A DNA stretch of 13,476 bases from Oscillospiraceae bacterium (GTDB lineage Bacteria > Bacillota > Clostridia > Oscillospirales > Oscillospiraceae). This document shows, piece by piece, positions 7,279 through 13,456 of this stretch. Below the pieces are notes generated by a model. It was not told the DNA's origin, did no database searches, and worked only from the letters and a program-made list of their open reading frames with translations. The translations under genes and the position numbers were made by a program. How positions within the stretch are numbered: the stretch's first letter is position 1; each line of letters opens with the position of its first letter. The DNA is taken from the NCBI GenBank assembly GCA_017458025.1, contig JAFTGG010000081.1:1-13476 (forward strand), in the 5' to 3' direction.

Positions 7279-8661
7279 CTAAATGCCAAGTAAGGCGCGC
7301 GCGAAGTTAAAGTAGATCAGCAGCGACACCGCGTCCACCAGCGTCGTGATAAACGGCGAGGACATGACCGCCGGATCGAAGCCCATTTTTTTTGCCAGCA
7401 GGGGCAAGATACAGCCGATGATCTTCGCGCAGATCACGGTGAGCAGCATCGTGACGCAGATGACCGCCGCGATCGTGATCGTGATCGGGTTGTGGAACAC
7501 GAGGCGGTCGATGAACATGATCTTCAGGAAGTTCGCCGCCGAAAGCGTCGCGCCGCAGATGACGCCGACGCGGATCTCCTTCCAGACGACCTTCGGCAGA
7601 TCGGCAAATTCGATCTCGTCCAGCGAGATGCCGCGAATGACCGTGACGCTCGCCTGGCCGCCGCAGTTGCCGCCGGTGTCCATCAGCATCGGGATATACG
7701 CCGTCAGAATCGCCACGGCGGCAAGCGCGCTTTCAAAGCCCGCGATGATCTGGCCCGTGAACGTGGCGGAAACCATCAGCAGCAGCAGCCACGGGATACG
7801 CGCTTTCCACGTCTCAAAGACGCCGGTCTTGAGATACGGCTTGTCGGAGGGCAGCATGGCCGCCATCTTTTCGATATCCTCCGTGGCCTCCTCCTCCATA
7901 ACGTCGATGGCGTCGTCGACCGTGACGATACCGACGAGCCGCCCCTCGGCGTCCACGACGGGAAGCACGACGAAGTCGTACTTGCCGAACGCCTGCGCGA
8001 CCTCCTCCTTGTCCTCCAGCGTGTTGACGGAGATGACGTTCGGGTCCATGATCTCCCCGACCACGTCGTCCTCCTCGGCGAGCAGCAGGTCGCGAATGGT
8101 GACGACGCCGAGCAGGTGCCGCCCCTCATCGGTGACAAAGCAGACGGAGATGGTCTCCATCTCGCTCGCCGTGCGGCGGATACGCTTGAACGCGTCCTGC
8201 ACGGTCATGGTGCGCTTGAGGTCGAGCAGCTCCGTCGTCATCAGCGATCCGGCGGAGTCCTCGGGGTATTTCAGAATTTCGTTGATGCTCTTGCGGGTCT
8301 CGGGGTCGGCGTGGCGCAAAATGCGCTTGACGACGTTCGCCGGCATCTCCTCGACGAGGTCCGCCGCGTCGTCGACGTACAGCTCGTCCAGGACCTCCTT
8401 CAGCTCCGTGTTGGAGAAGCCGCGGATCAGCAGCTCCTGCGCGTCGGGCTCCAGCTCGACGAACACCTCCGCCGCGGGCCCTTTTGGGAGGAGCCGGAAC
8501 AGCAGCGGCAGCTGCTCCTCGCTCAGATCCTCGAACAGGGCGGCGATATCGGCGGGTTCGAGCTGTTCCAGCTGGTCGCGCAGCGCGGCGTACTGCTTGC
8601 GCTCCAGCAGATCGCGAAGGCATTCGAGCAATTCCTCGCGATGCTCCTCAAAATCCACCAT
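7279..8661 (-). CDS. mgtE: Magnesium transporter MgtE
   Basis: This is a complete 460-residue MgtE. An N-terminal helical superhelix covers about 1-130, two CBS domains about 135-255 (including V-V-T-I-R-D-L-L near 186-193 and V-G-I-V-T-V-D-D near 243-250), then a plug helix and a five-helix channel from about 288 on. The channel signature is M-D-T-G-G-N-C-G-G-Q-A-S (327-338). F-D-P-A-V-M-S-S-P (428-436) holds Asp429, the residue that lines the Mg2+ site in the Thermus homologue. In that homologue cytosolic Mg2+ binds the acidic N and CBS domains and closes the pore; the Asp/Glu-rich stretches here fit the same gating. The start is ATG 8661, 7 bases after AGGAGG. It is the first gene of mgtE-aminopeptidase-yhfC. 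No M-box-sized leader exists, so regulation is more likely at protein level. Confidence 0.96.
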   Translation of the reverse strand: MVDFEEHREELLECLRDLLERKQYAALRDQLEQLEPADIAALFEDLSEEQLPLLFRLLPKGPAAEVFVELEPDAQELLIRGFSNTELKEVLDELYVDDAADLVEEMPANVVKRILRHADPETRKSINEILKYPEDSAGSLMTTELLDLKRTMTVQDAFKRIRRTASEMETISVCFVTDEGRHLLGVVTIRDLLLAEEDDVVGEIMDPNVISVNTLEDKEEVAQAFGKYDFVVLPVVDAEGRLVGIVTVDDAIDVMEEEATEDIEKMAAMLPSDKPYLKTGVFETWKARIPWLLLLMVSATFTGQIIAGFESALAAVAILTAYIPMLMDTGGNCGGQASVTVIRGISLDEIEFADLPKVVWKEIRVGVICGATLSAANFLKIMFIDRLVFHNPITITIAAVICVTMLLTVICAKIIGCILPLLAKKMGFDPAVMSSPFITTLVDAVSLLIYFNFARALLGI

Positions 8662-8696
8662 GACGGCTCCTCCTTTCTCATCAAATAAGTTATAAT

Positions 8697-8725
8697 ATTT
8701 TATGCGTTTTTCGCTTTTCTGTCAA
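8697..8725 (-). promoter_or_regulatory. Strong sigma-A-type promoter for the mgtE operon
   Basis: On the minus strand a perfect TTGACA (8720-8725) and TAAAAT (8697-8702) are 17 bases apart. Transcription should begin near 8690, giving a leader of about 30 bases. That is too short for a magnesium riboswitch. Confidence 0.8.
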
Positions 8726-8787
8726 GCATTCGCGGGCATATCGCGGCAGCATACAAATATTTTGTTCTTTTATTTTATCTTAACATG

Positions 8788-8796
8788 TGGTATAGT
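8788..8796 (+). promoter_or_regulatory. Extended -10 promoter for yihY-trkA-trkH
   Basis: TGGTATAGT (8788-8796) matches the extended -10 form TG-N-TATAAT with one mismatch. It lies 35 bases before the yihY start in an AT-rich stretch. No good -35 box is present at 17 bases (the place holds TTTTAT), as is common for extended -10 promoters. Confidence 0.6.
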
Positions 8797-8814
8797 AATT
8801 TGAAAACTTTTGCG

Positions 8815-8821
8815 AAAGGAG
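8815..8821 (+). promoter_or_regulatory. Ribosome binding site that fixes the yihY start
   Basis: AAAGGAG lies 9 bases before ATG 8831. An in-frame TTG at 8810 would put this site inside the coding sequence, so ATG 8831 is preferred. Confidence 0.8.
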
Positions 8822-8830
8822 CCGCGCTTT

Positions 8831-9667
8831 ATGTCCGAATACCTTGAAAAGCACCGTACCGCAAAAGGCGCCGCGCTCCTGATCCGGCGCTACTTCGACC
8901 ATCATGTCGCGCGCGACAGCGCGGCGCTGACGTATTACCTGCTGTTTGCATTGTTCCCGCTTTTGATCTTCCTCAACAACCTCGTGGGCTTGCTGTCCTT
9001 CGATCTCGACGCGCTGCTCTCCGCGATGGCGACCGTTATTCCCCGGGACGTGGTCGACCTTGCGGGGCAGTACCTCGTCTATATCTCCCGCGTGTCGAGC
9101 AAGACGCTGCTGTGGTTCAGCCTGGTGTTCACCATCTACTTCCCCTACCGCGCGGTGAACGCGCTGTTCCAATCCGTGCGCAAGGCGTACGACGCCGGCA
9201 TGCCGCCGCAGTTTTTGCGCCAGCAGCTCCGCGTGCTGCTCTACACGCTCCTGTTCATCGTCGCCATTCCGCTCTCGATCCTCGCCTCGACGGTGAGCCA
9301 TCGCGCGCTGGATTTCATCTCGGACTATATCTATCTGAGCGACCGCGCCATCGAGCTGTGGAGCTGGCTCCGCTTCGTCGTTCTCGGCGCGGTCCTGTTC
9401 GCGATGATCGCGCTGCTCTATGTGCTGGCGCTCGATGAACACAGCGTCCGGCGCGGCATTCTGCCGGGGGTGCTCGCCTCGCTGGTGGCGTGGATCGCGC
9501 TCTCCATGCTTTTCTCGCTCTACGTCGAGCGCGCCGCGCGCTACTCGGTCATCTACGGCTCCATCGGCACGATCATCGTGCTGCTTCTGTGGCTCTATCT
9601 CTCCGCGACCATGCTCATCATGGGCGCGGAGTTCAACAGCGTTTTGCTGGATACTCGAAAGAAATAA
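8831..9667 (+). CDS. YihY/BrkB family inner-membrane protein
   Basis: The 278-residue protein has about six membrane segments and is of normal length for the YihY/BrkB (UPF0761) family. Hallmarks are R-D-S-A-A-L-T-Y-Y-L-L-F-A-L-F-P (28-43) in the first helix, Y-F-P-Y-R-A-V-N (103-110), L-P-G-V-L-A-S-L (211-218) and Y-G-S-I-G-T-I-I-V-L-L-L-W-L-Y (242-256), followed by G-A-E-F-N (265-269). The family was once misnamed ribonuclease BN; it is a membrane protein with no settled biochemical role, though transport has been suggested. It is the first gene of an operon, 12 bases before trkA. That suggests a role alongside potassium or osmotic balance, which is inference. Confidence 0.9.
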   Translation: MSEYLEKHRTAKGAALLIRRYFDHHVARDSAALTYYLLFALFPLLIFLNNLVGLLSFDLDALLSAMATVIPRDVVDLAGQYLVYISRVSSKTLLWFSLVFTIYFPYRAVNALFQSVRKAYDAGMPPQFLRQQLRVLLYTLLFIVAIPLSILASTVSHRALDFISDYIYLSDRAIELWSWLRFVVLGAVLFAMIALLYVLALDEHSVRRGILPGVLASLVAWIALSMLFSLYVERAARYSVIYGSIGTIIVLLLWLYLSATMLIMGAEFNSVLLDTRKK

Positions 9668-9679
9668 GAGGAGATCCAA

Positions 9680-11038
9680 ATGAAAATACTCATTGTCGGT
9701 CTCGGAAAGGTCGGCTACGCCATTGCCCGGCAGTTGGAGGGCGAAAACCACGACCTGACGCTCGTGGACGCGAACGTCGAGGCGCTCTCACGCGCCGAAA
9801 ATTCCATTGACGCGATGTTTGTCGTCGGCAACGGCGCGGGCGTCGGCACGCTCCTCCAGGCGGGCGTGCGCGAAGCGGACCTCGTCGTCGCCGTGACGGA
9901 GAACGACGAGGTGAACCTCATCTGCTGCCTGATGGCGAAAAAGCTGGGCGCGAAGCGCACCGTCGCCCGCGTCCGCAACCCCGAATATTTCCGCGAAGCG
10001 CCGGTGCTCCGCCGTGAGATCGGGCTGGATATGACCATCAACCCCGAGTACGCCGCGGCGCAGGAAATCGCGCGTATCCTGCGCGTGCCCGCCGCGTTCA
10101 GCGTCGAGAGCTTCGCCCGCGGGCTGGTCGAGCTCATCGGCTTTCAGGTCACGGAGGGCACGGCGCTCTCGGGCGTATCGCTGTTTGAGTACAACCGCCG
10201 CAACCCCGGCAGTATTCTTGTCTGCGCCGCGAAGCGCGGCAATGAGATCATCGTGCCGAACGGCAACTTCGTGCCGCTGCCCGGCGACCTCGTCTACATC
10301 ATCGGCTCGCCGAGCGAGACGACGCGCGTGCTCAAAAGCACGGGCAAGGACATCGCGCGGGTGCGCCGCGTGTCGATCCTCGGCGGCGGGCGTATCGCGC
10401 TGTATCTCGCGTGGGCGCTGGAGAACACCGGCGCGCGGCTCACCGTCGTCGAGCGCGACGGCGAGCGCTGTCTCGACCTCGCGGAGAAGCTGCCCAAGGC
10501 GACCGTCATTCAGGGCGACGGCACCGACCACGAGCTGCTGGACACCGAGGGCATCTTCGAGTGCGACGCGTTCGTACCGCTGACCGGCCGCGATGAGGAG
10601 AATCTGCTCATGGCGCTCTCCGCGCAGCACGCGGGCGTCAAGAAGGTACTTCCCAAGATGTCGCGCCCGAACTATATGGAGGTGCTGCGCCAGCTCGGCC
10701 TTGAGACTGTCATCAGCCCGAAGGACATCACGGCGAACTTCATTTCAAGCTACGTCCGCGGCCTCGCGAACTCGCAGGGCAGCGCGGTCGAGAGCCTGCA
10801 CAAGATTCTGGACGGCGCGATGGAGGCGGTGGAGTTTATCGCCTCGTCCGCGACGCACTTCCTCGACACGCCGCTCAAGGACCTGCATTTCAAGCGCGCC
10901 TTGCTCGTCGCCGCCATCGTGCACAACGGCAAGGTCGAGATCCCGGGCGGAAATTCGCAGATCCATGAGGGCGACCGCGTCATCGTCGTCGCCGAGCACC
11001 TGTTCCTCAAGGATCTCAACGACATTTTGGAGCGCTGA
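9680..11038 (+). CDS. trkA: TrkA, nucleotide-binding regulatory subunit of the Trk potassium uptake system
   Basis: This 452-residue cytosolic protein has the full duplicated TrkA layout: RCK-N (about 1-120), RCK-C (about 140-220), then a second RCK-N (about 229-345) and RCK-C (about 370-452). The first Rossmann fold shows V-G-L-G-K-V-G (6-12) with an acidic Asp30 at the end of strand 2, as for NAD(H) binding. The second begins V-S-I-L-G-G-G-R-I-A (231-240) with Glu258 at the matching place. TrkA rings bind the TrkH channel and gate it in response to NAD(H) or ATP/ADP. The start is ATG 9680, preceded by AAGAGGAG. Its stop is 4 bases before trkH, so both subunits should be made together. Confidence 0.95.
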   Translation: MKILIVGLGKVGYAIARQLEGENHDLTLVDANVEALSRAENSIDAMFVVGNGAGVGTLLQAGVREADLVVAVTENDEVNLICCLMAKKLGAKRTVARVRNPEYFREAPVLRREIGLDMTINPEYAAAQEIARILRVPAAFSVESFARGLVELIGFQVTEGTALSGVSLFEYNRRNPGSILVCAAKRGNEIIVPNGNFVPLPGDLVYIIGSPSETTRVLKSTGKDIARVRRVSILGGGRIALYLAWALENTGARLTVVERDGERCLDLAEKLPKATVIQGDGTDHELLDTEGIFECDAFVPLTGRDEENLLMALSAQHAGVKKVLPKMSRPNYMEVLRQLGLETVISPKDITANFISSYVRGLANSQGSAVESLHKILDGAMEAVEFIASSATHFLDTPLKDLHFKRALLVAAIVHNGKVEIPGGNSQIHEGDRVIVVAEHLFLKDLNDILER

Positions 11039-11042
11039 CGCC

Positions 11043-12479
11043 ATGAACCGGTCTGTTATCGCCCGCGTCGTCGGGCTGATCCTCGCGATCGAAGCGTTCT
11101 GTATGCTGCCGAGCTTCGTGATCGCGGCCGTAACGCGCGGCGCGGACGCCAACGCCTTCGGCGCCTCGATCGCGCTCTGCGGCGCCGCGAGCTTTTTCCT
11201 CTCCCGCATCAAGCCCAAGAGCAAACGCTTTCAGCCGCGCGACGGCTTTGTCGCCGTGGCGCTGTGCTGGATCGTGCTGGGGCTCTCCGGCGCGCTGCCC
11301 TACGCGTTCTACGGCTACTCCTACGTCGACGCCGTGTTCGAGACCGTCTCCGGCTTCACCACCACCGGCGCGACCGTCGTCGCCGCGCCCTCGGCGCTGC
11401 CGATGGGCTTGCAGTTCTGGCGCGCGCTGACGCAGTGGATGGGCGGCATGGGCGTGCTCGTCATGGTGCTGGCGCTGCTGACGTCGCTGGGCGAGGGCAG
11501 CGTCAACCTCATGAAGGCGGAAAGCCCCGGCCCCATCAGCTCCAAGCTGCGCCCCAAGACCAGCGAAACCGCGAAATCGCTCTACATCATCTATATCGCG
11601 CTCACCCTCGCGGAGACGCTTTTGCTCCGCGTGGCGGGCATGCCGTGGTTCGACAGCCTGACCACCTCGTTCACGACCATCTCCACCGGCGGCTTTTCCG
11701 TCCGCGACGCGAGCATCGCGTACTACGGCTCCGAGGCGGTCAATTGGATCATCGTGCTGTTCATGTTCGTCTCGGCGGTCAACTTCGGCGCGCTGTTCCA
11801 GATCCAGCGCGGGCAGTGGAAGGACGCGCTCAAGAGCGAGGAGCTGCGCGTTTACACGTTTATCACCGCCGGCGCGGTGGCGTTCATCGCCGCCGATCTG
11901 ATCGTCACGCTCGGCAAGGGCGTCTACGAAAGCGTTTCGCAGTCCGCGTTTCAGGTCGTGACGCTGATGACGACCACCGGCTACGCGACGACCGACTTCG
12001 ACCTCTGGCCCTTCTTCTCCAAGGCAGCGCTGATGCTCGTGATGTTCGTCGGCGGCTGCGCGGGCTCGACGGCGGGCGGCGTCAAGGTGAGCCGCGTCGT
12101 GATCCTTTTTAAGGGGCTCAAGCGCGAGCTGCGCCGTATTCTGCACACGCGCGAGGTGCGCCCGCTGACGCTGGAGGGCGAGCGCGTGGCGGAGGGCACG
12201 GTGTCCTCCGTGGCGGCGTTCTTTTTCGCGTACGTCGTCATTCTCATCGCCGCGGCGATGGTCGTTTCGCTCGACGGCGTGGACGTGGAAACGTCGCTCT
12301 CCGCGGCGTTGACGACGATCTCGAACGTCGGCCCCGGTTTCGCGCTCATCGGGCCGACGTGCAACTTTGCGTTCCTCTCCGCGCTCAGCAAGGTGGTGCT
12401 GACCGTCACGATGCTGCTCGGCAGGCTGGAGATCATGCCGCTGCTGGTGCTGCTGTTCCCGAGCGTTTGGAAGAAATAA
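11043..12479 (+). CDS. trkH: TrkH family potassium uptake channel subunit
   Basis: From ATG 11043 the product is 478 residues, the usual TrkH length. The frame is open much further upstream, but that part lies in another frame of trkA and is Arg/Ser-rich, so it is not coding. Four pore-loop repeats carry the selectivity glycines: S-G-F-T-T-T-G (103-109), F-T-T-I-S-T-G-G-F (210-218), T-L-M-T-T-T-G-Y (307-314) and T-T-I-S-N-V-G-P-G-F (424-433). G-G-C-A-G-S-T-A-G-G-V-K (337-348) is the intramembrane loop region that closes the pore in TrkH. It transports K+ inward and needs TrkA for control. GGAG at 11029-11032 inside the trkA end lies 10 bases before the start, and the gap to the trkA stop is 4 bases, so coupling is likely. 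A terminator follows. Confidence 0.94.
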   Translation: MNRSVIARVVGLILAIEAFCMLPSFVIAAVTRGADANAFGASIALCGAASFFLSRIKPKSKRFQPRDGFVAVALCWIVLGLSGALPYAFYGYSYVDAVFETVSGFTTTGATVVAAPSALPMGLQFWRALTQWMGGMGVLVMVLALLTSLGEGSVNLMKAESPGPISSKLRPKTSETAKSLYIIYIALTLAETLLLRVAGMPWFDSLTTSFTTISTGGFSVRDASIAYYGSEAVNWIIVLFMFVSAVNFGALFQIQRGQWKDALKSEELRVYTFITAGAVAFIAADLIVTLGKGVYESVSQSAFQVVTLMTTTGYATTDFDLWPFFSKAALMLVMFVGGCAGSTAGGVKVSRVVILFKGLKRELRRILHTREVRPLTLEGERVAEGTVSSVAAFFFAYVVILIAAAMVVSLDGVDVETSLSAALTTISNVGPGFALIGPTCNFAFLSALSKVVLTVTMLLGRLEIMPLLVLLFPSVWKK

Positions 12480-12499
12480 TAATACTATCTGATAGAAGA

Positions 12500-12531
12500 C
12501 GCGGCTTTGGGTTTCCAAAGCCGCGCCTTTT
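12500..12531 (+). terminator. Intrinsic terminator of yihY-trkA-trkH
   Basis: An 11-bp GC-rich stem (CGCGGCTTTGG at 12500-12510 with CCAAAGCCGCG at 12515-12525) has a 4-base loop. CC and four T follow (12528-12531). It is 20 bases after the trkH stop. The minus strand lacks a direct U-tract, so it serves mainly the plus strand. Confidence 0.85.
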
Positions 12532-12542
12532 GTTCGCCGTCA

Positions 12543-12878
12543 TCATTCCGTTTTGCTTTGTATGCCGCCTTGCTTCGCGATGTGGAGAAATTCCTTCCAC
12601 GCCTCGTCGTCCATCGTTTTCAAAAACTTCGTGAACTGCGCGAACCGTTCCTCCGCGGTTGCCCGCTCCGTCGGCTCGGCGTCCTCCGCGAGATAGGCGT
12701 CCTCCGCTTCCGTCACCGCTTCGAGCAGAATCTCCTTCGCCCGAAAAATACCGATCAGGTCCAGCCCCCCGTCGACCGCCAAGGCGTTGTCTAGCTGCAT
12801 AAGCGCGTCCTCGCACTTCCCGAACAGCCCGAAGTAGAGCTTTTTGAAAAGCGCCAGCTCCTTTTGCCGATAGGCCAT
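12543..12878 (-). CDS. Small acidic helical protein of unknown function
   Basis: I do not recognise this 111-residue protein. It starts at ATG 12878 after a strong AAAGGAGGA site (about 12886-12894), so translation is well supported. It is charged and acidic (22 Asp/Glu against 14 Lys/Arg by my count) and has no signal peptide or membrane segment. It is probably mostly helical: a K-E-L-A-L-F-K-K-L-Y helix (6-15), a middle helix around 46-66, an acidic linker with A-E-D-A-E-P-T-E (64-71), then a helical tail with F-L-K-T-M-D-D-E-A-W-K-E-F-L (84-97). It may be a small regulator or partner protein; nothing shows which. No promoter is visible between it and the intrinsic terminator ending 20 bases before its start. 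Its mRNA may therefore depend on read-through from the structured RNA upstream. It ends convergent with trkH. Confidence 0.72.
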   Translation of the reverse strand: MAYRQKELALFKKLYFGLFGKCEDALMQLDNALAVDGGLDLIGIFRAKEILLEAVTEAEDAYLAEDAEPTERATAEERFAQFTKFLKTMDDEAWKEFLHIAKQGGIQSKTE

Positions 12879-12897
12879 AACATCGTCCTCCTTTATA

Positions 12898-12931
12898 AAA
12901 ATAAAAAAGTGGCGCAGCAGAGCCGCGCCAC
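12898..12931 (-). terminator. Intrinsic terminator on the minus strand, just upstream of the 111-aa gene
   Basis: On the minus strand GTGGCGC (12931-12925) pairs with GCGCCAC (12915-12909). The inner part continues with two more pairs after one mismatch and a 3-base loop. The stem is followed at once by six U, an A and four more U (12908-12898). This is a textbook terminator. Its place, directly before the ribosome site of the next gene, fits either the end of an ncRNA or an attenuator. Confidence 0.88.
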
Positions 12932-13112
12932 CGAAAAACGCAGCGCTCTACGTCGCCAAACGTTCCTGATGCACAACCTGCGCTTTCACGCAAAGAGTGT
13001 CAGGAGAGCGTGCGTTTTTGCCAAAAGGCAAATCGCCGCTCTTTGCGATTGAAAGCCAGCGGTTGATTATTAGGTTGTGCAACATTTTATGAAATTAACA
13101 GGAACGTTTGGC
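12900..13112 (-). ncRNA. Candidate structured RNA, about 210 nt: ncRNA or cis-regulatory leader
   Basis: Read on the minus strand, the predicted first base (13112) begins a perfect 14-bp closing stem: GCCAAACGTTCCTG (13112-13099) with CAGGAACGTTTGGC (12968-12955). After a 17-base bulge on the 5' side and 1 base on the 3' side comes a 9-bp stem (13081-13073 with 12978-12970). Another 5'-side bulge leads to a 16-bp stem with a 2-base bulge (13056-13050 and 13047-13039 with 12997-12982). The apex holds a small hairpin (13032-13017). Apical bases 13015-13005 (ACGCACGCTCT) complement tail bases 12949-12938 (AGAGCGCTGCGT) with one bulged base, which would make a pseudoknot. The terminator at 12931-12898 follows. 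No comparable open frame exists on this strand. One-sided bulges, the start base and the terminator argue for a real structured RNA. The family is unknown; 6S-like, raiA-like or a riboswitch are possibilities I cannot decide by eye. Confidence 0.7.
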
Positions 13113-13118
13113 AAAATG

Positions 13119-13147
13119 ATAGTACCATAATCCGGCAAAATAAGCAA
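13119..13147 (-). promoter_or_regulatory. Promoter of the candidate structured RNA
   Basis: On the minus strand TTGCTT (13147-13142), a 17-base spacer, then TACTAT (13124-13119), preceded by TGG to give an extended -10. The start expected 7 bases further is G at 13112, the first base of the 14-bp closing stem. Confidence 0.65.
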
Positions 13148-13199
13148 GAAAAACCGTTTGATAAAATTGGCGGCCGCGCAAGCCGCAAAACGATGAATT

Positions 13200-13228
13200 T
13201 TTCCGCGTCTCGCCGCGCAAACTATGAT
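13200..13228 (+). promoter_or_regulatory. Possible promoter of the DUF1540 gene
   Basis: TATGAT (13223-13228) is a good -10 box, 36 bases before the start at 13265. The place of the -35 box at 17 bases holds TTTCCG, a poor match, so this call is tentative. Confidence 0.35.
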
Positions 13229-13251
13229 CGGCGCATGCCAAATACGAATTT

Positions 13252-13256
13252 GGAGG
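13252..13256 (+). promoter_or_regulatory. Ribosome binding site that fixes the DUF1540 start
   Basis: GGAGG lies 8 bases before ATG 13265. Earlier in-frame starts (13193 and 13235) have no such site, so the shorter protein is preferred. Confidence 0.8.
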
Positions 13257-13264
13257 ACTCCACC

Positions 13265-13456
13265 ATGACCGATCATACCAATCGCGGCACCGCATGTACC
13301 CCGAACACCTCGATCCATTGCAGCGTGACCGACTGCGCCTACCATTGCCAGGACGCGCAGTACTGCGGCCTGAACGCCATTCAGGTCGGCACGCACGAGT
13401 CCGACCCCGCTATGGACCGGTGCACGGACTGCCAGAGCTTTGAAAAGCTCTCGTAA
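13265..13456 (+). CDS. DUF1540 family cysteine-rich mini-protein
   Basis: The 63-residue product matches the DUF1540 pattern seen in Firmicutes. A core of I-H-C-S-V-T-D-C-A-Y-H (17-27) is followed by Y-C-G-L-N-A-I-Q-V-G (33-42) and a closing C-T-D-C-Q-S-F (53-59). The four family cysteines are probably Cys19, Cys24, Cys34 and Cys56, spaced as for binding a metal, most likely zinc (inference). Three extra cysteines (11, 28 and 53) make seven in all, more than the family minimum. The function of DUF1540 proteins is not known. The gene stands alone on the plus strand, divergent from the structured RNA, and its stop is 20 bases before the window end, so what follows cannot be seen. Confidence 0.88.
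   Translation: MTDHTNRGTACTPNTSIHCSVTDCAYHCQDAQYCGLNAIQVGTHESDPAMDRCTDCQSFEKLS

Noticed and set aside
5828..7282. 484-codon open frame antisense to the aminopeptidase
   Set aside because: No family resemblance and no ribosome site; the opposite strand encodes a complete M29 enzyme with its metal ligands.
7346..8695. Long open frames antisense to mgtE (449 and 398 codons)
   Set aside because: Ser/Thr-rich or Asp/Val-rich low-complexity translations without ribosome sites, lying exactly over a gene with full MgtE motifs; they come from the high GC third-position bias.
8662..8760. M-box magnesium riboswitch before mgtE
   Set aside because: The promoter at 8697-8725 leaves only about 30 bases of leader, too short for this riboswitch, and no terminator hairpin is present.
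10593..11042. Upstream extension of trkH within trkA
   Set aside because: The frame is open but its translation is Arg/Ser low complexity and overlaps conserved trkA; TrkH homology begins at 11043.
12485..12495. Short palindrome CTATCTGATAG after trkH
   Set aside because: Only a 5-bp stem with a 1-base centre and no second copy seen; the strong terminator directly after explains this region better.
11016..12518. 500-codon open frame antisense to trkH
   Set aside because: Composed mainly of His, Arg, Ala and Asp with no domain; it mirrors trkH, whose pore motifs are intact.
12900..13112. T-box leader before the 111-aa gene
   Set aside because: The GGTGGCGCGG stretch near the terminator slightly resembles the T-box, but the conserved ACC-containing core is missing and the downstream gene is not an amino-acid gene by motif.
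13168..13186. Small GC hairpin GCGGC...GCCGC before the DUF1540 gene
   Set aside because: A 5-bp stem in GC-rich DNA is expected by chance and has no T-run.
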